A DNA stretch of 64,000 nucleotides from contig NC_135551.1 of the NCBI RefSeq assembly GCF_964340395.1, positions 22,588,003 through 22,652,002 of the forward strand, in the 5' to 3' direction. This document shows positions 34,930 to 51,721 of the stretch, piece after piece (the stretch's first letter is position 1; every line of letters begins with the position of its first letter). The DNA comes from Glandiceps talaboti. Lineage: Eukaryota > Hemichordata > Enteropneusta > Spengelidae. A model generated the notes under the pieces. It saw only the letters and a program-made list of their open reading frames with translations, had not been told where the DNA came from and did no database searches. The translations under genes were made by a program, and so were the position numbers.

Positions 34930-35300
34930 ACTTCATTGTGATAATTGACCTTGAAGTTCTAGACAGTGTTTAACCTATACTAAAGTCTTTGCTAGGTCAA
35001 AGATCAAGGTCATAATAATATGGGGTAGACACTTGAATGGAGTCTGTATGTGTTACATTTTTTGTTATGCTGTAAATATTGACACTTGCTCACAAATATG
35101 ACCGCCATCTGGTCAAATTTGCATATGTCGTAATACAAAGTGACGTTCATATGTCCCATATAATATGTCACCTTTGTGCCAGGTTTGAATGAAATTGGAT
35201 TTTGCCAGTCAGGGAAATAAGGTATCCCTGACTGAGGGACGCACAGGTATATGGCACATAACCCATTATATAGTAGCCCCAAAATGATCCGACATGACAT
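34930..35300 (+). repeat. Probable interspersed repeat with terminal hairpin
   Basis: It contains repeated AAGGTCA-type hexamers (GACCTTGAAG, AGGTCAAAGATCAAGGTCA) and a perfect 10-bp inverted repeat CAGTCAGGGA / TCCCTGACTG at 35206-35215 and 35225-35234 around a 9-base loop. The wording (GTGCCAGGTTTGAATGAAAT, ...CCCTGACTGAGGGACGCAC) is like interspersed repeats familiar from marine invertebrates; that is recollection, not an alignment. It could be the body or tail of the SINE just upstream. Confidence 0.4.
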
Positions 35301-37828
<2,528 letters not shown>

Positions 37829-38198
37829 ACCTTCACCAAACACATAGCGTACAACGTGCTGTTATAGGAATATTTGTGATAAAAATATCATTGAACAAAG
37901 ATAGTGGTACTTCCGTATAGACACGCATTAAAACTAGTGACACTCCATTACAAAAAACCCATCGTCCCTCCCCTGTAATTTGTGTCCATTGACGCCTTGG
38001 GCACGTATGTATGCTACCCACGGTGTCTCTAGTTCGTACCTCTTGCTATTGATTTGCACTGCATGTAGGTTGGTGAATGTCGTGCTCACACGTAGGGAGG
38101 TTTTGGGGTTCACTTGCGGTTGTAAACATGGAAGTACAACCATCCTGATTCGTTCCTGAGTAAAATTCACGAGGGGTGTCATACCCGTGTGCAAATGT

Positions 38199-38220
38199 AA
38201 AAAAAAAAGGGGGGGGGGGG
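38199..38220 (+). repeat. A10G12 run
   Basis: Ten A immediately followed by twelve G. Confidence 0.95.
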
Positions 38221-38626
38221 CTAACGATTCTCTCAGTACATCACGAGGAAATACCGAATGCATCACGTGTCTTGATTGCAAACAAATTCTCTTATGTTAC
38301 CATGGATGCCAAACGAATAACAGCAATATCGAATGCCCCACATAGCATGTTTCTCCATCTGGTATAGTACATAACTCGTGTGAAATCACTTCTGATAACA
38401 AAATAATCAATAATGATTGGTAAGTACACTGAGCTCGTTGAGTGGGCAATCACACATTGCATCGACTACAGAATTTAAAGTATGTGGTGTTAAAACAAAC
38501 CAGAACAGCGTCCTACATAAGATTGTACATGGTAAAACATAAATCGGGCTTTACAGAAAATGATCCCTGGAGCTCAGTTTATTTCCTGCTAAGGTCAAAC
38601 ACAAAGCGCTAACTGTATTTAACAAG

Positions 38627-38641
38627 CCCCCCCCCCCCCCC
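38627..38641 (+). repeat. C15 run
   Basis: The longest homopolymer C run in the window. Confidence 0.95.
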
Positions 38642-41140
38642 TCGATCTCAGACATAAAGAAAATTTTAGGAGCGTTTACATGTGGATCAAGGAAAATTAG
38701 TCCTACGGTCATCTTTTTGAACCTGCTCAATTTAAAATCACGTTTTCAACCATGACTCTCTGGGCCGAGTTGACCTACGTTATTTGGCGGTAGGGCGCCC
38801 TCTACATTGACAATGCATTGTGTTACAGGTCAAGATGATATTTTTCGTTTTGTTTTTAAATGTTTTTTGTCTTTCTGACATTGCAATTGGCACTGTGTAT
38901 TGTTTGGGAGAGCTTTTGTATATCGTTACCTGTAAATAAACTTCAGACCACTGAGCAAGAAACAGGAGCAGATGAAAACAAAACTACTATTCATTCTTGT
39001 GAATCTGTCAGAGATGTGGTCATTCAAAGTAAAGTTTAGATTGTCGCCCGCAATGTGTTTCATGACGTGATGAGTAATTGATACTATCGAAGTCTGTGAC
39101 AAAATGAGGTTTGGAAGATTATATTAGAATGACAATCAATGCTAGTTCCACAGTATGATAACAGTACAAAATATATTGCCCTATTTTAATGGCGGCATAA
39201 AGCGGTCGACTGAATTGGTTTTTCGAAGGGCGTTGGAGAGTGAGGAACAAGGTAAATCCAATTTTCTTCACCCTTTCGACCTTTGAGAATGTTCTCGTAA
39301 TCCAGCGATCACACAAGTTGAAAAATTCGACTTCAGTTGACAATTCCAGAAAGCTCTCTGGTGTGTTAACTTTGCCTTGAAGTGAGAACATTCATTATTC
39401 GACCACTCTACAACACCAACGTCTTGTTATAAGTGACGTCATTGTTCAAAGGGGATAATTGAAGAACCATGAACAGTTCCAGCCGAAATCTTTGCCATGT
39501 CTTTTTAAATGTCGCCCTCACAGGATCAAACTATGCAACCAATTAAACAGCAGGCTACTGAGTGCATGTTAATTTCTTTTATTCGTCAACCTTTCAATTT
39601 CCGTCCAAACTCATATGCCAAACGTTCTGTTCACGTCGCCTTGCATTATTCATTATCGTTATTTTATATTGTAGTCTCTTAAAGTGACACAGGCTGTAAC
39701 TTTATAGTCTTTAGTCAACCCGATGAGTTTACTTTTGTTTCATTTTCAAACATACACCAGTGATATTCAAATCTATCACATTTGTCTTACTATTACAACA
39801 TAACTTCCCACAACTGATACTATTGTAACGCTCAACATATTGTGTTAGCTTGCATGATAATAAAAATGCACTTTTTATACAGGCTTCAGTCGAAAATAGG
39901 GCCTCGGTTACAAATTATGCAACCTTTTAATTTTATGAACGGTGTGATTGAAAATTGAAAATGCAATTTATTTAATTTGTAAATATATCACTTCTAAGCA
40001 CAAGTATTACAATTATGATTGATAGAAAACATTGTGAATACTGAAATGAATAAATAATATATGTATGCCCCACTGTTGATGACCCTACGAACTTTACAAC
40101 TGTCTACTGCGATTGCAGATACCGCTCACGAGATTACAGACTTTTGCATTGATTAGAAAACTGCGTTTTCTTTGCTGCACTTAGTCTCAAAGGGTGAACA
40201 TTGAATCTTTCTGTTTTGTAATACATATTCCACAGATGAAATTTTAAGACCTTAAAGTTTAAATACTAATAAAAGTGCAATGAAATGTTCTGCCAAAGAT
40301 GTACTAAAAGGAAGGGAAAATACCATGCTACTGTATGCGCAATTACAGTAATTGAAACAACGATAATGTTAATATAGACTGTGACACAACCCAGTACAGC
40401 TGCAGCGTTGATGTTTTCTCTGGCTATATAGGGATATAAAATCGGTGCATGCTGACAGCCAGATTGCTATCAAACGAGATTGCTTTGAGATAAGTCACCA
40501 AGGAGCTTACTCCGGGACTACATCGCGGATTAATTGGACGTGACAGTGTACTCCATGGCTTAGATTTGCAGTGATTATCATCCTTAGAAAAAACCGAAAT
40601 AACACACACTGACGACACATCAGCGCAGATGTGACCGTACGCTTTCAATTTAATACTCAATTATTGGCCACTTTCCCCTGGAGTCTGACTTTCACAAGTA
40701 ATTTGGCAGTTAACTGTTTACTTTGGACCTTTAATCATCTTCATAGTTCCGTCTGTACGCGATTGGCAACATATCGTATTGTTTGAGAATCTCCGTGATT
40801 AAAACACTTATTAAATTTCGGACTAAAGTCTATGATAGAATTCTTGATCCGCGAAGTAAATCTCTCGAGAAATTTAAGTCGATTGAATGCCAATTTTTCG
40901 TTCAGTTTTTTTCAGCTTGTCTACGAGCGTCTGTTGATTAACGTTTTGTATAGAAGTGGAAACATATAATGTGTTTTAATCACCGTCTGATTTTAAGATG
41001 TCATTTAGTGTGTCTACAACACACGTTATAGAAACAAATCTGTTACGTTAGAGCATGGAATCAGTAATCAACTTAAAAGTATTGCTTGTATTATTCGTAT
41101 TTCAGTCCAGCAATATACACATTAAACATTTCCACAATGC

Positions 41141-41157
41141 AGAGGGAGAGAGAGAGA

Positions 41158-41231
<74 letters not shown>
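41141..41231 (+). repeat. (AG)n microsatellite
   Basis: About 90 bp of AG with GG interruptions at 41145 and 41161. A preceding ATG at 41055 encodes a signal-peptide-like MESVINLKVLLVLFVFQSS that reads into the repeat as Arg-Glu; probably coincidental. Confidence 0.97.
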
Positions 41232-41234
<3 letters not shown>

Positions 41235-42688
41235 TGAGTAATTCAACTACAAGGGATGATTACTTATGCTTTAGTAAGTACAATAATACAGTGAGTACAT
41301 TTAAATTTACAGTGATAGAGTAAACATTACCCCTAGAGGGAATAAACAAAAAACTTGTGACACTTTCAATTGAAACGTAACGGCGGTTAGAGATCACAAG
41401 TACTATGAAATAACGACTCATTATGATTAATTATGACTTAAGCTTTAGATAAAAATGCAAATTTCGCGATTTGAAAACACAAAGTCTAAGCTTGTATTTC
41501 AAAAGGTACAGCTCAGTCGCTACATAAATTTCACACATGAAATGCATGCAATAATTATTGATCGTAAAAATTACGAGGAAATTGAGAATATACAGTATTA
41601 TACAAGAAGGGCATTGTTGATGTACAATACAGCTGTATATCTTTTAACATTATGCCATTAATAAATATCGAATGTAGCCATAAATTTTGTAAATCAATAA
41701 ACAAGATGATCATGGTATCTTAACTTTAATTAGGGCTGTTTCGCGTCTGTTGTGGTCATTTGCACTACGGGGATTATTTGACACATTGCTCAAGGTTAAT
41801 TCCTTAATTAGTATGCAACGTTGTGAAGAACTGATAAGAATTCATAAACTCAACACTCGTAATTGGGAAACATTAACACTATGTTGCATTTTTTTAGAGT
41901 GCATAGATAACGCGAGATTAAATCACCAACTTTCCAGATAGTGGGGAATTATTTCTTCATGACCAGAAACATCCGTTAGAACTTTGAGTCACAGTGCTAC
42001 ATTAATATCACATTCTTTATTAAAGCAGCGATATTGCTGTATATTTGACTGACCCCTGTCTTGACCTTCAGAAACATAATTGGAATACCAAGCCATCAAG
42101 ACCCAATGCGTTTGTTCGGCGCCGACACTGTAAGCAACTTGGGAAGTTGTTAACGAAGGAAATACCAGATATCCGTTACCTAGGATACAGCAATTTATTA
42201 CAATTTGTCTACTACTGTGGAAAATCCAGCGTAAATGTATCACATTCGTAATGCCAATTTAATACTAGTAGACTCCTGTTTAAGTACCTCCGTGACAGCT
42301 ATATTTAAATAAAAACGTTTTATTCGTATCGATGTATGTGTATATTTATCTAAATGCATGACGCACATTCATAATTCTTAGTTTTCTATCGAGGAAATCA
42401 TTCGATGAGACAAAGTAATCTGATGTAAGAAACTGTTTTCACATAAATGCACTTATGGAGAAATGATGCCCACGTCATGGATGTCAATGATTGATCTGCG
42501 TTGCTATTCTAGTACAAATGATGCCAAATATTATGGATGAAATATATAATCTAATGACTAGTCAAAATACAAGTCGTGCCAAGTTGATAAGGCGAAGACA
42601 TGTATGCCGTGATATGAATACACGATTCTTTTCTTCTTTTTAGCGATATGTTTTGTTGTATTTGCTCGACCCTTACTGAAACATTCGG

Positions 42689-43040
42689 AGTGGACGATTC
42701 CCCATCCTTGTTTTCTCGTTCCTTATTTAACGTAAGCGTGTATAAATATGGTTGTATTATATTGCATATGATATTTTGTTCTCTAATGATGTACGATTAA
42801 TATATACACCCGTATATACTAAACTCTTGTTTGTAACTCAATAAATTGTAAAAAAAAATTAGACTTTTATTATACGTACAATAACAACATTTTTCCACAC
42901 TTTTGAAACAAAACATGTACTTTGTCGATATACTGTTGCACATCTTTTCCAAGTAGAAAAAACACATGGTAAAGTTGTTTTATCAATTGAATATCCAAAA
43001 TAAGACCCATTTGTCTTCTATATGGCCACTTTAACCTCAG
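42689..43040. mobile_element. Diverged relative of the 59.5-kb MITE-like element
   Basis: The right end, TTGTTTTATCAATTGAATAT...CCAAAATAAGACCC...TATGGCCACTTTAACCTCAG, aligns with the right arm and flank of the 59.5-kb element. The interior TTATACGTACAATAACAAC is an inverse match of its GTTATTGTACGTA. The left end is weak (AGTGGACGATTCC...CCTTGTTTTC at 42689), but its distance from the right end, about 340 bp, fits. Confidence 0.4.
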
Positions 43041-44239
43041 ATATTACGTTCCTGTCAAAGACCCAATCTCATATATTATTAATATAGTTAATACTATACA
43101 CTTGTCATAGTCTGGGCAGGATATTTTGTATCATCATGGCTTTTGATATATCGACAAACTTACATGATCTATTTGTCATTTATACTGTAACAGTGGCAGG
43201 AGTGAATATATTGTTGCTTGTTTTCAAATGTTAGTCTGCTTTCCGTGCTTATATTTCACACCTGCAGCAACTGTTGTGTATGCCTTGAAGCAAGTAAAAC
43301 AAAACCAAATAGACGTGTATTTGTGGCCAAGCAGGAAAATGGGATGGTTGCAATAAATTAACCATAGCAAGTTTTCTCCTTACCGACCCTAGACTTTAAA
43401 AAAACAACCATGTAATTGAAGAAATATCTCATAACCAGCATAAATATAGGAAATACATTTAAAATAGCAAACAAAATAGAGATGCCAGGACTTTCAAAAA
43501 TGCCCAATAACGACCTTTCCTATTTGTGAAAGATGTGTATCAGGTACCGTACACTCTATGTGTATGGCCAGAGATAATATCATAACTAGGCAAAGCCCAT
43601 AAGCTCGCGCAGGGTAGATTCATTTGTGACCGGCTGCCTGGGCCAGGGTTGATACACTTGATTTGGGTCATTTTCCAGGGGTATTGACCATCAACATTTA
43701 TTTTATTGAATGATATCTAATTCTCTGACATGGACGAGAAGTAAAGAAAGTCAACACTCTATGCAGTTGTTGGTTTCAAAAACCATCATAGCCATTAGAC
43801 TAATATTGTTCATTTCCAATCGGCCAACTTATCATAGACCCTCCACCAACGTACGTTGGTCTTTGGACAAATGTTTTGTTGACATGTTGCCGAACATTAC
43901 GATTTCTCAATTCAACTCGATGATTTAGGAATGTTACTGTACCAACAAACATAGGAAAGTAGTTATTCTTTTTAGAACATGTAAAAAAAATCAATTATCG
44001 ACAATATAAATGTCAAAACCACACTTCCACAACCCGGAAATTAAACTGCACTACGTCATCAGTGGTCTGTATCGCGTACCGCCGTGCGTCAAACTTCCAA
44101 ATAGTGTAACAATTTCTCCTTGAGGTACAGTGATGCCTCGATACTCGTTACAATGTTACGATAATCGTGCCAACAGGCCTACTGTTACAATATTGCAATG
44201 CATGGTGATGTTATGTCGCCTATGCTATACGATGATAAG
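43041..44239. other. Non-coding sequence
   Basis: No exon-like island. The overlapping plus and minus frames near 43.7-44.0 kb show no codon signal. Confidence 0.4.
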
Positions 44240-44410
44240 GTAGCCCATGGAGAATGCACGTAGTATATGGAAGGCGCATGCGTAGTCACTGCGCGCCGCA
44301 ATGCATCCCTGGGAGAACCATCAATTTTTTTCGCATAGTATATACGACGCACATGCTTACTAGTCATTGAGCCGCTACGCGGCAGCTTTGCTGCCGCTTC
44401 GCGAGCTATA
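44240..44410. repeat. GC-rich duplicated segment with nested palindromes
   Basis: Two diverged direct copies of ~75 bp (around GCACGTAGTATATGGAAGGC at 44256 and TCGCATAGTATATACGACGC at 44331) run into GCCGCTACGCGGC and GGCAGCTTTGCTGCC, two adjacent perfect short hairpins at 44372-44396. CpG density is far above the background. No coding support. A repeat end or a small regulatory island are both possible. Confidence 0.45.
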
Positions 44411-47204
44411 AACACTGACAGTCACAAGTCTCAAAAACTATAGAGGATAAACATAGCACGTGTATACTTACATCGAGGTCAAGGGTTACAAAAACAGGAA
44501 CATTTGAAAAGATTGTAATGGTTTTTAATGACGAACAATTTTGAGATGTGTTATTAGACTCTGTCAGTATATTACAGGGAGTTTTAAAGAATGACAGTCA
44601 TTTCTATTAGTCTGAATATCCTTTATAAGTGCACATCCCGTATATGTGATATTGGGTACCATAATAGCTTTCTGATTAATTCTCAAGTATTACATCAACA
44701 AACTATACAATTGTGTTGGGCATTTGATGGTTGTGGTAATTTAGTATGATGTGATGAGCAATGCCATTGTGTTTTACGATTATTGCAGAATACGTGTGAA
44801 TGCAAATAACTAGGGGAGCTATTCAATTTTGCATTTTGCATCATGTTTTCCTGAACACAACTTTGGTCACAAATATACTAATCGACGTTGCCCTTGAAAG
44901 ATACTTCGAATGTTGTTATGACAAAACTGAAAATATTTTTTTTTAAGATCCTAAAAACACTAATTTCTATTTTGTGATGGTGGATTTACATAAGAAAAAC
45001 AACCTAAATATAAGATGAAGGGACCATGTGCTTGTTTTAGCAATTTTGTTTCTCTCTCGGCGTTTATTAGATTCAGCATGGAGGAAATGAGAAATGATCG
45101 TATGTGGAAATTAAAACTTGCTCGCGTGCTAGCATCTACGTCATTTCCGTTTCCCGAATCACTTGAAGGTGAAAGCAATTTTGTTTTTTACGGTTGATCG
45201 GATTGAAAACGACGGGAAACGATGTAACAACAACAGTCAACAAGAGTAATGCATGACGTAGCACGAGAAGAGCGGAAAGTACACCAACTTTACTTCGATG
45301 TGTTGTAGTGACCCCAAATAATATCCATTGTTTAGATTCTCTTTGTAATGTTGCACACTCAGAGGATTAATACATCTCTAGCAATGTGCGAACATCAGTC
45401 GAGCCGATCGCCATATAATGAATTAATCATGAATATTCATATATGCAAAATAGCATGACTATATATGGCGATCTTGTAGACTGAACATAGGATTCACTTC
45501 TACATTAATTTTCCAGACTTTTTAAATAGTAAACGAGCTTCAAGAATTCGACAAAAAAATACACATTAAAATCGTTGTTCGAAAATTGACCGATAAATGA
45601 CCCTTCAGCAATTATATGACAAGATTAGTATTCGTCTGAAGTCCACAATTTCTATATGCAAATGTTTGTTTGAAGTATGATGTTAAAGATCTCGATAAAC
45701 TGCAAATCAAGGGAATTGAATAGTAAATTGAAGATTAGGGTAACATCTTATACACCAATCAGCAATTACATAATTAAAGGTAAATATTTATCGAACGTGT
45801 GTGGGTTTTGTTAAAATTCTCCACACACAAGAGCAAATGGTTTGTTCTTTTAGCTGTATACATACCAGGCTCACCTGGAAAGATATTGTAAATGTATTGG
45901 GAAGATCAAATAAAATTTCTTCAACGCCCTAAACACTTTGCTTTGTTTAGGGGATCTTTGTTAGTAGTCCATACATATGCAAGTTTCCCTCCAGCAATTT
46001 CAATTTTATTATTGCAAGTGATTTATATTAAATCAAGTCAGCTCAGAAAAGTCAGGTCTGGTTGAAAGGTTTCAACTGTTCAATAAATCAAACATCGAGA
46101 TTCGATTTATGCAAATCAATAGGAGGCCAAAGGCCATCATCAACTTTTTACTATTCAGTCAATTATTAATGACTTTCCACAACCTAGAGCATCCTTTGAC
46201 ATAAATATACATTATATGTTGTCTATAACTACAGTTCAGGACATCTGGCAAAGTTTATCAATATTTCAACACAGCCTATACAAGGAGAATCTCTACGGGA
46301 TGATAACTTGCAGAGAGTGAATAAGTACTCAAGACTCTGACTATGTTATTCTGTTCTTGTTTTGTAATGGCGTGTTGGATTTTTATTCAAAATACAATAT
46401 TGTCAGATTTGTCATTGGGTTGGCATCTTTATGAGATGAATTGTTATTTCATAACTTGCATTTTGATATCATTGCCCGTTAACATACGTATCATGGGATC
46501 TATCGCACGCAAGCATTAGTGTGCATAAGTAAAAACCTCATACTGTAAGTTATGAACATCACATTCCCCACATCTGAACTGACACGACGGTTAACATGTC
46601 AGTCAAAGAATCTCCAGAGCTGCAATCTAGTCGTTTGTATATGGAACAAATAAATAACCAATACAAACAATTGGACTATAAGTTTTTTGGCATTTAATGT
46701 TTTGTAATACAGTGTTTTGCATGTGAAAGCACAAGGTTCAGTGTTTGGAAAGGGATTGTGGGTCTCACATACTGTTCACCATTTATAATACTGTGAATAT
46801 TTAAATTACTTGTACGTGAAATTAAGAAAACAAATCAAAGGGATTTTGAATGATTGAAAGTGTTCTCAGTTTTCTTAATAAAACATCCGTCACAATGAAT
46901 TATTTTTAGATCTATTAAATCACACAGTCCTGATAAAGTAAAGTTACATTATTCATCTTTTTTCTTGAAAGAAGTCATTGCCTCATATCGTATTTCTGAA
47001 GGATGTATTACATGTATTATAACACTATGTAAAATCCGAATAGCTGTTAACCTGTGACCCGGATGTCGCACATACCCTTCTGTCAACGAAGGCATTCCAA
47101 AGATTTCATAGAATAATCAAAAAATTATTACACAAAGTTACTTCATTGAAGCAAAAATAATTCGGTTGTGAATTTTTAACTTGAAAAACACAAACCATGT
47201 TTAA
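44411..47204. other. Non-coding sequence
   Basis: AT-rich. A 60-codon plus frame at 45015-45197 (containing MEEMRNDRMWKLKLARVL) is mildly protein-like but lacks splice or domain evidence. Nothing else recognised. Confidence 0.35.
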
Positions 47205-47640
<436 letters not shown>

Positions 47641-49539
47641 ATACAGTATGACATGACACTCTTCAAAGATATACAATACCCAGACACTCATATTTTGACG
47701 TGTAATTGTGTATTGGCCATAGGCAATATCTCTTCATCGTTTATAGAGTTACCTACTTTAATGAGTCAGTATTCTGGATATGCAACTGTTCAATTTATCT
47801 TAGCTTTCTCAGTGTGTGACTATGAATATAAGTTTCAGATTTGTTTGTACGTGTCTCGGCTGTTCACTGCGAGCTAATGTATTCCCCATGGAAAGTATGG
47901 TACCCTGAAGGCTGGATTTAGCATCCATTCTTTATCACCACGTTTCTCTAATAGACTCGAAGATATTGTGTGGCCTGGTCTTTTAGCCTGGATGAACTCA
48001 AAGAATTCAAACCTTCGATGTATCTTGCAGCGCGCATGCGACGTAGTCAGAGCATGTAATATTGCCATGGAAACTCAAAACCATGTTAGTAGACTGAAGT
48101 TTGGAAAGTCAATTATGATGTTACGTTGACGTTTTTGCTAAATATTAACAGACAGGCATTTTAAATAGCCCAGAGTGAACACCATCGTTGAAATACGTGT
48201 GAAATTCCTTGTAACGGGCCACATTCCTGTTACTACGGGTTGAAAGGGATACTTTGTGATGTATAATTAATGTGTTTAACCAAATAATTTGTCAAAGGTA
48301 ATGTATGGTATTCTGAAAATAGATAACTGCAGGTTCTGTATGAATGATGATGATGAATGGGATGACTATGGGATGCCGCTGTAGTTTAATGTACGCCGTA
48401 CACATGTAGAGATAAGTAATACACTATAGCGTTTTGTTTATTCGAGATAATAGCCATCTAACCCAGAGACTTGGCAATAAGGCTTCTTGACGATACTGTT
48501 TATTCCGTAACCAAGTCTTCTGTATGTCATGCCATGGACATCCAGCTGGGTGAAAACGTGAGTAATATGCCCATAAGTAGTCAATCATGTATTGGCCAGG
48601 TGCTTGTAATAGTCAAGCTTATTCAAGGCTACTCATTAATGATCAAGTAAAAAGTTCAAAACAATTTGATCTCTCCTCACCACATGTCTTAATATGTAAA
48701 TTGTATTTACCACTCCCTTTAAGCCCCACGTGCACTTTCTATTGTGAGTCAGGTAGGACGCGATTACGTCAGCAGTTTACGTTTTTGATCCAATTGGTAG
48801 CCATTTTTTTGTGTGCTAATTTCAAATTCACAACAGATTTCTTTGCTAAAAAGCTCTTTAGGCTTGGCGTGATTTGAAAGGCAGCCTCTAATAGTGACCA
48901 TGACTGGTCTGTGGGCTAATGGCCATCAGGTAAATGCGCAATGTGTATCGATGATAAACCCAACATCATCGCTGACAATATCAGTATGAAATAAACCTTG
49001 CCTCACGCAAGAGTAATTGCTGCACAAGAATCATCGCTCACTAACTCTAGTATCACGCCTGTCAATGCCGCTACGCATGTTACTGTCAAAGTCAGTTTCC
49101 TTCACATCACCAAGGGACCTTTCACAGAGTATCTCACAGGTTTGAGACAGATTCTTTGGATTTGAAGCATAACGGTAAATGACGTTATCAATTATATCTT
49201 CAGTCAGACTCTGATTTGGCGTCGAATATTTATGATATTATAGGTTTTTACCCCGCCGTTGAGGAAATAAACATTTCCCGTCGTTTGATTCCCACAAGAT
49301 TATACATATGATTTATAAAAAAGGAAGAGTTCTCCTGATAGAGAGCATGAAGGGATATAAATTCACGACACGAATTCGTTTGGATTTGTTATATTACTAA
49401 AATGGCTTCTGATATTCTTCGAGTCACGAAACACATGAGGCAGTTAATTTCTTTGCTCGTTCACCGTGTGATATTCCAGTCATATTGATGGTGAATATAA
49501 TCACCCACACAAAAAAAAACAACAAAAAAACAACAACCC
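47641..49539. other. Non-coding sequence around the 48.5-kb hairpin
   Basis: Open frames at 47626-47877 and 48587-48877 lack domains; the first starts within the degenerate tandem repeat. A GC-richer patch at 48.02-48.06 kb (CAGCGCGCATGCGACGTAG) was noted. Confidence 0.4.
48455..48520. repeat. Hairpin-forming inverted repeat, copy 2
   Basis: TAACCCAGAGACTTGGCAAT pairs with the inverse of GTAACCAAGTCTTCTGTATG about 50 bp later. The stem core (C)CAGAGACTTGG is the same as at 13.2 kb. Confidence 0.4.
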
Positions 49540-49686
49540 ATACATACATACATACATACATACATACATACATACATACATACATACATACATACACAAA
49601 CATGCACACATACATACATACATACATACATACATACATACATACGTAGACACGTACACACGTATGTACATACATACATACATATA
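49540..49686 (+). repeat. (TACA)n microsatellite
   Basis: Two (TACA) blocks separated by CACAAACATGCACACA, then CGTAGACACGTACACACGTA before a last block. Confidence 0.97.
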
Positions 49687-51721
49687 AACACAAATTTGTA
49701 TTACAGTAGCTTTAAACGGGTAACATAATATTTGTTGCTTTTTCTTCGGATATAACTTTCCAGTGGTCTTAATTATCTTTCAATTTGAACCTATAGTTTG
49801 TAAAGTAATAACAATTTTTACATTTCAACTAGCTTTGTTATTACGTCTTATTACTAACCTTCTATGCTCTGTCTCCAAAAAGACATATTAGTATACATGT
49901 ACAAACCACGTACGCATATATTTTTTTATTGTGCTCTGTCGCGTATATATCTTTATAACTCACAATTTTACAACACAGGGTGAATTCAATTTGAACTTTA
50001 ACCTCTTGAAAGAAAGAAATTTCAGTGCATGTCAGTGTGATTTAATTCCAACATATAGCTTCGGGAAAATTAGATTATATGCCTGCGATATTAATAACCA
50101 ATTCAATTAATCTGATGTAATGAAATATCCATAATTGCTATGTATTTTAGTAATTTATATAAACAGAGTACAATGGGGTTTATCTTATGTTAGAATGGAT
50201 TAAAGTAGACCGCCTCGTCTAGCTTTTGATGGCGGAAGGAAATTTAAAATCATTAAATTTAGAATAAAATTTCTCGTGATCATTTGAAGATCATAACAAG
50301 TACAAAGTGAGACATGCGCAATGTGTTCGATAGAATCATTGTTGGATGATTTTCTGTTGCTTTCCTAATTGATAGAGCGTTGCACCTCGACAAAAAAAAA
50401 ACAATCCTAAAATTTACTATAAACTCAAGCTCATTCTCCGTTGAACGCAATACAAACAACCATGCAAATATTTGACAAAAGGAAGCCATTTTGGAATCCA
50501 ATATGGCCACCAAAATGTATGTGTTGACGTGATTACTATAATGGGAAAATAATAGATTGCCAATTTCCTTGAAAACAAGAAGGTAAATTTAAAATTTATT
50601 TTATTCTTTGAAAAGGGTAATGAACAGGACTTCGGGTGTCAGGGTGTGAGAGATTTAAAAATTTTGATCTTCAGGGAAATAGATTTCCGAGGTGTATTCT
50701 ACCCCCTCTGACCTTCGATTGAACCATGTATTATTACATGTTATTAAATTATTACACACCTACCATATAAGGTAATGCTGTTGGTTTTAAAATAATATCG
50801 ATCACATACTTCATAGTCCATAAACACGGAAATTTCTCTTTGGCACCAGGCAACTCCTTACATCAATATAATAAAACACAATAAAAGAGAATTTAAAACA
50901 CAAATGGATGAATTTTAATATGATGGCTGTCATAAAAAAAAACATAGTAACGTTTAAAAAAATGAGAACAACAATGATAATTAAAAATATACGGCTACCT
51001 TGCGATATATGCATATTTGTAAGTCCCATATTGCGCAGAACAAAATATTTCTTAAAATCTTTCCTCTAGACGCTACATTATTTTTGGATCTTGCATTTTG
51101 TTTTGAACATTTCTTTACCATCGCGTAAAAGGTAAGTTCATATGCACGTGTATTAGAGTGTGCCAAGCCCATTAGGATAAATGATATATGACAGAAAGCA
51201 TTTCTTAAACAAGTGAACCGCGAAGTCCGGCTTAATATTCGATCAGTGTAAAACAATTAACAATCGTATACTTACGGCTGACATCGACAAGATGATTTTA
51301 AGTATACAGACAATAGCCATGTAAGATGTCTGCCTTTGCCAATTTTCTCTTGTTCGTTGTGCATATCACATATGTCCGTCTCTAAAGTCGTTCATTTAAA
51401 TGATAAATTTACGAGAATAACACTATTAAGATATTGTATAGCAGCTTAGGGATTTGTGACAAACTCATTAATCTTAATGATCGGAGAATTTTACAATGAA
51501 TAATTTGTTCCTTGAAGTGACATGTGACCTTAAATGTATTTGTTCTCATGAGTGAAATCATTCTCTACAAAAACGTGTTACCGGGCAATTCCAAATTAAT
51601 CACATGGGTAACACGTACATTTATATTTACTTGTATTTACTTGTCATAGATCAAAACCAACAAACGGCAACATATCTACCTCCCTTCCTCCGTCTCTACC
51701 TACCCACCTACAACTACCCCC
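49687..51721. other. Non-coding sequence, nothing beyond the inverted repeat copy at 50.4 kb
   Basis: Strongly AT-rich, with several A runs. Minus-strand frames at 50.8-51.3 kb are AT-driven and overlap without splice support. Confidence 0.4.
50420..50518 (-). repeat. CCATATTGGATTC dispersed repeat, copy 3 (inverted)
   Basis: AGCCATTTTGGAATCCAATA then TGGCCACC is the reverse complement of the family core. Only the core and adjoining sequence are clearly related, so borders are uncertain. Confidence 0.4.
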
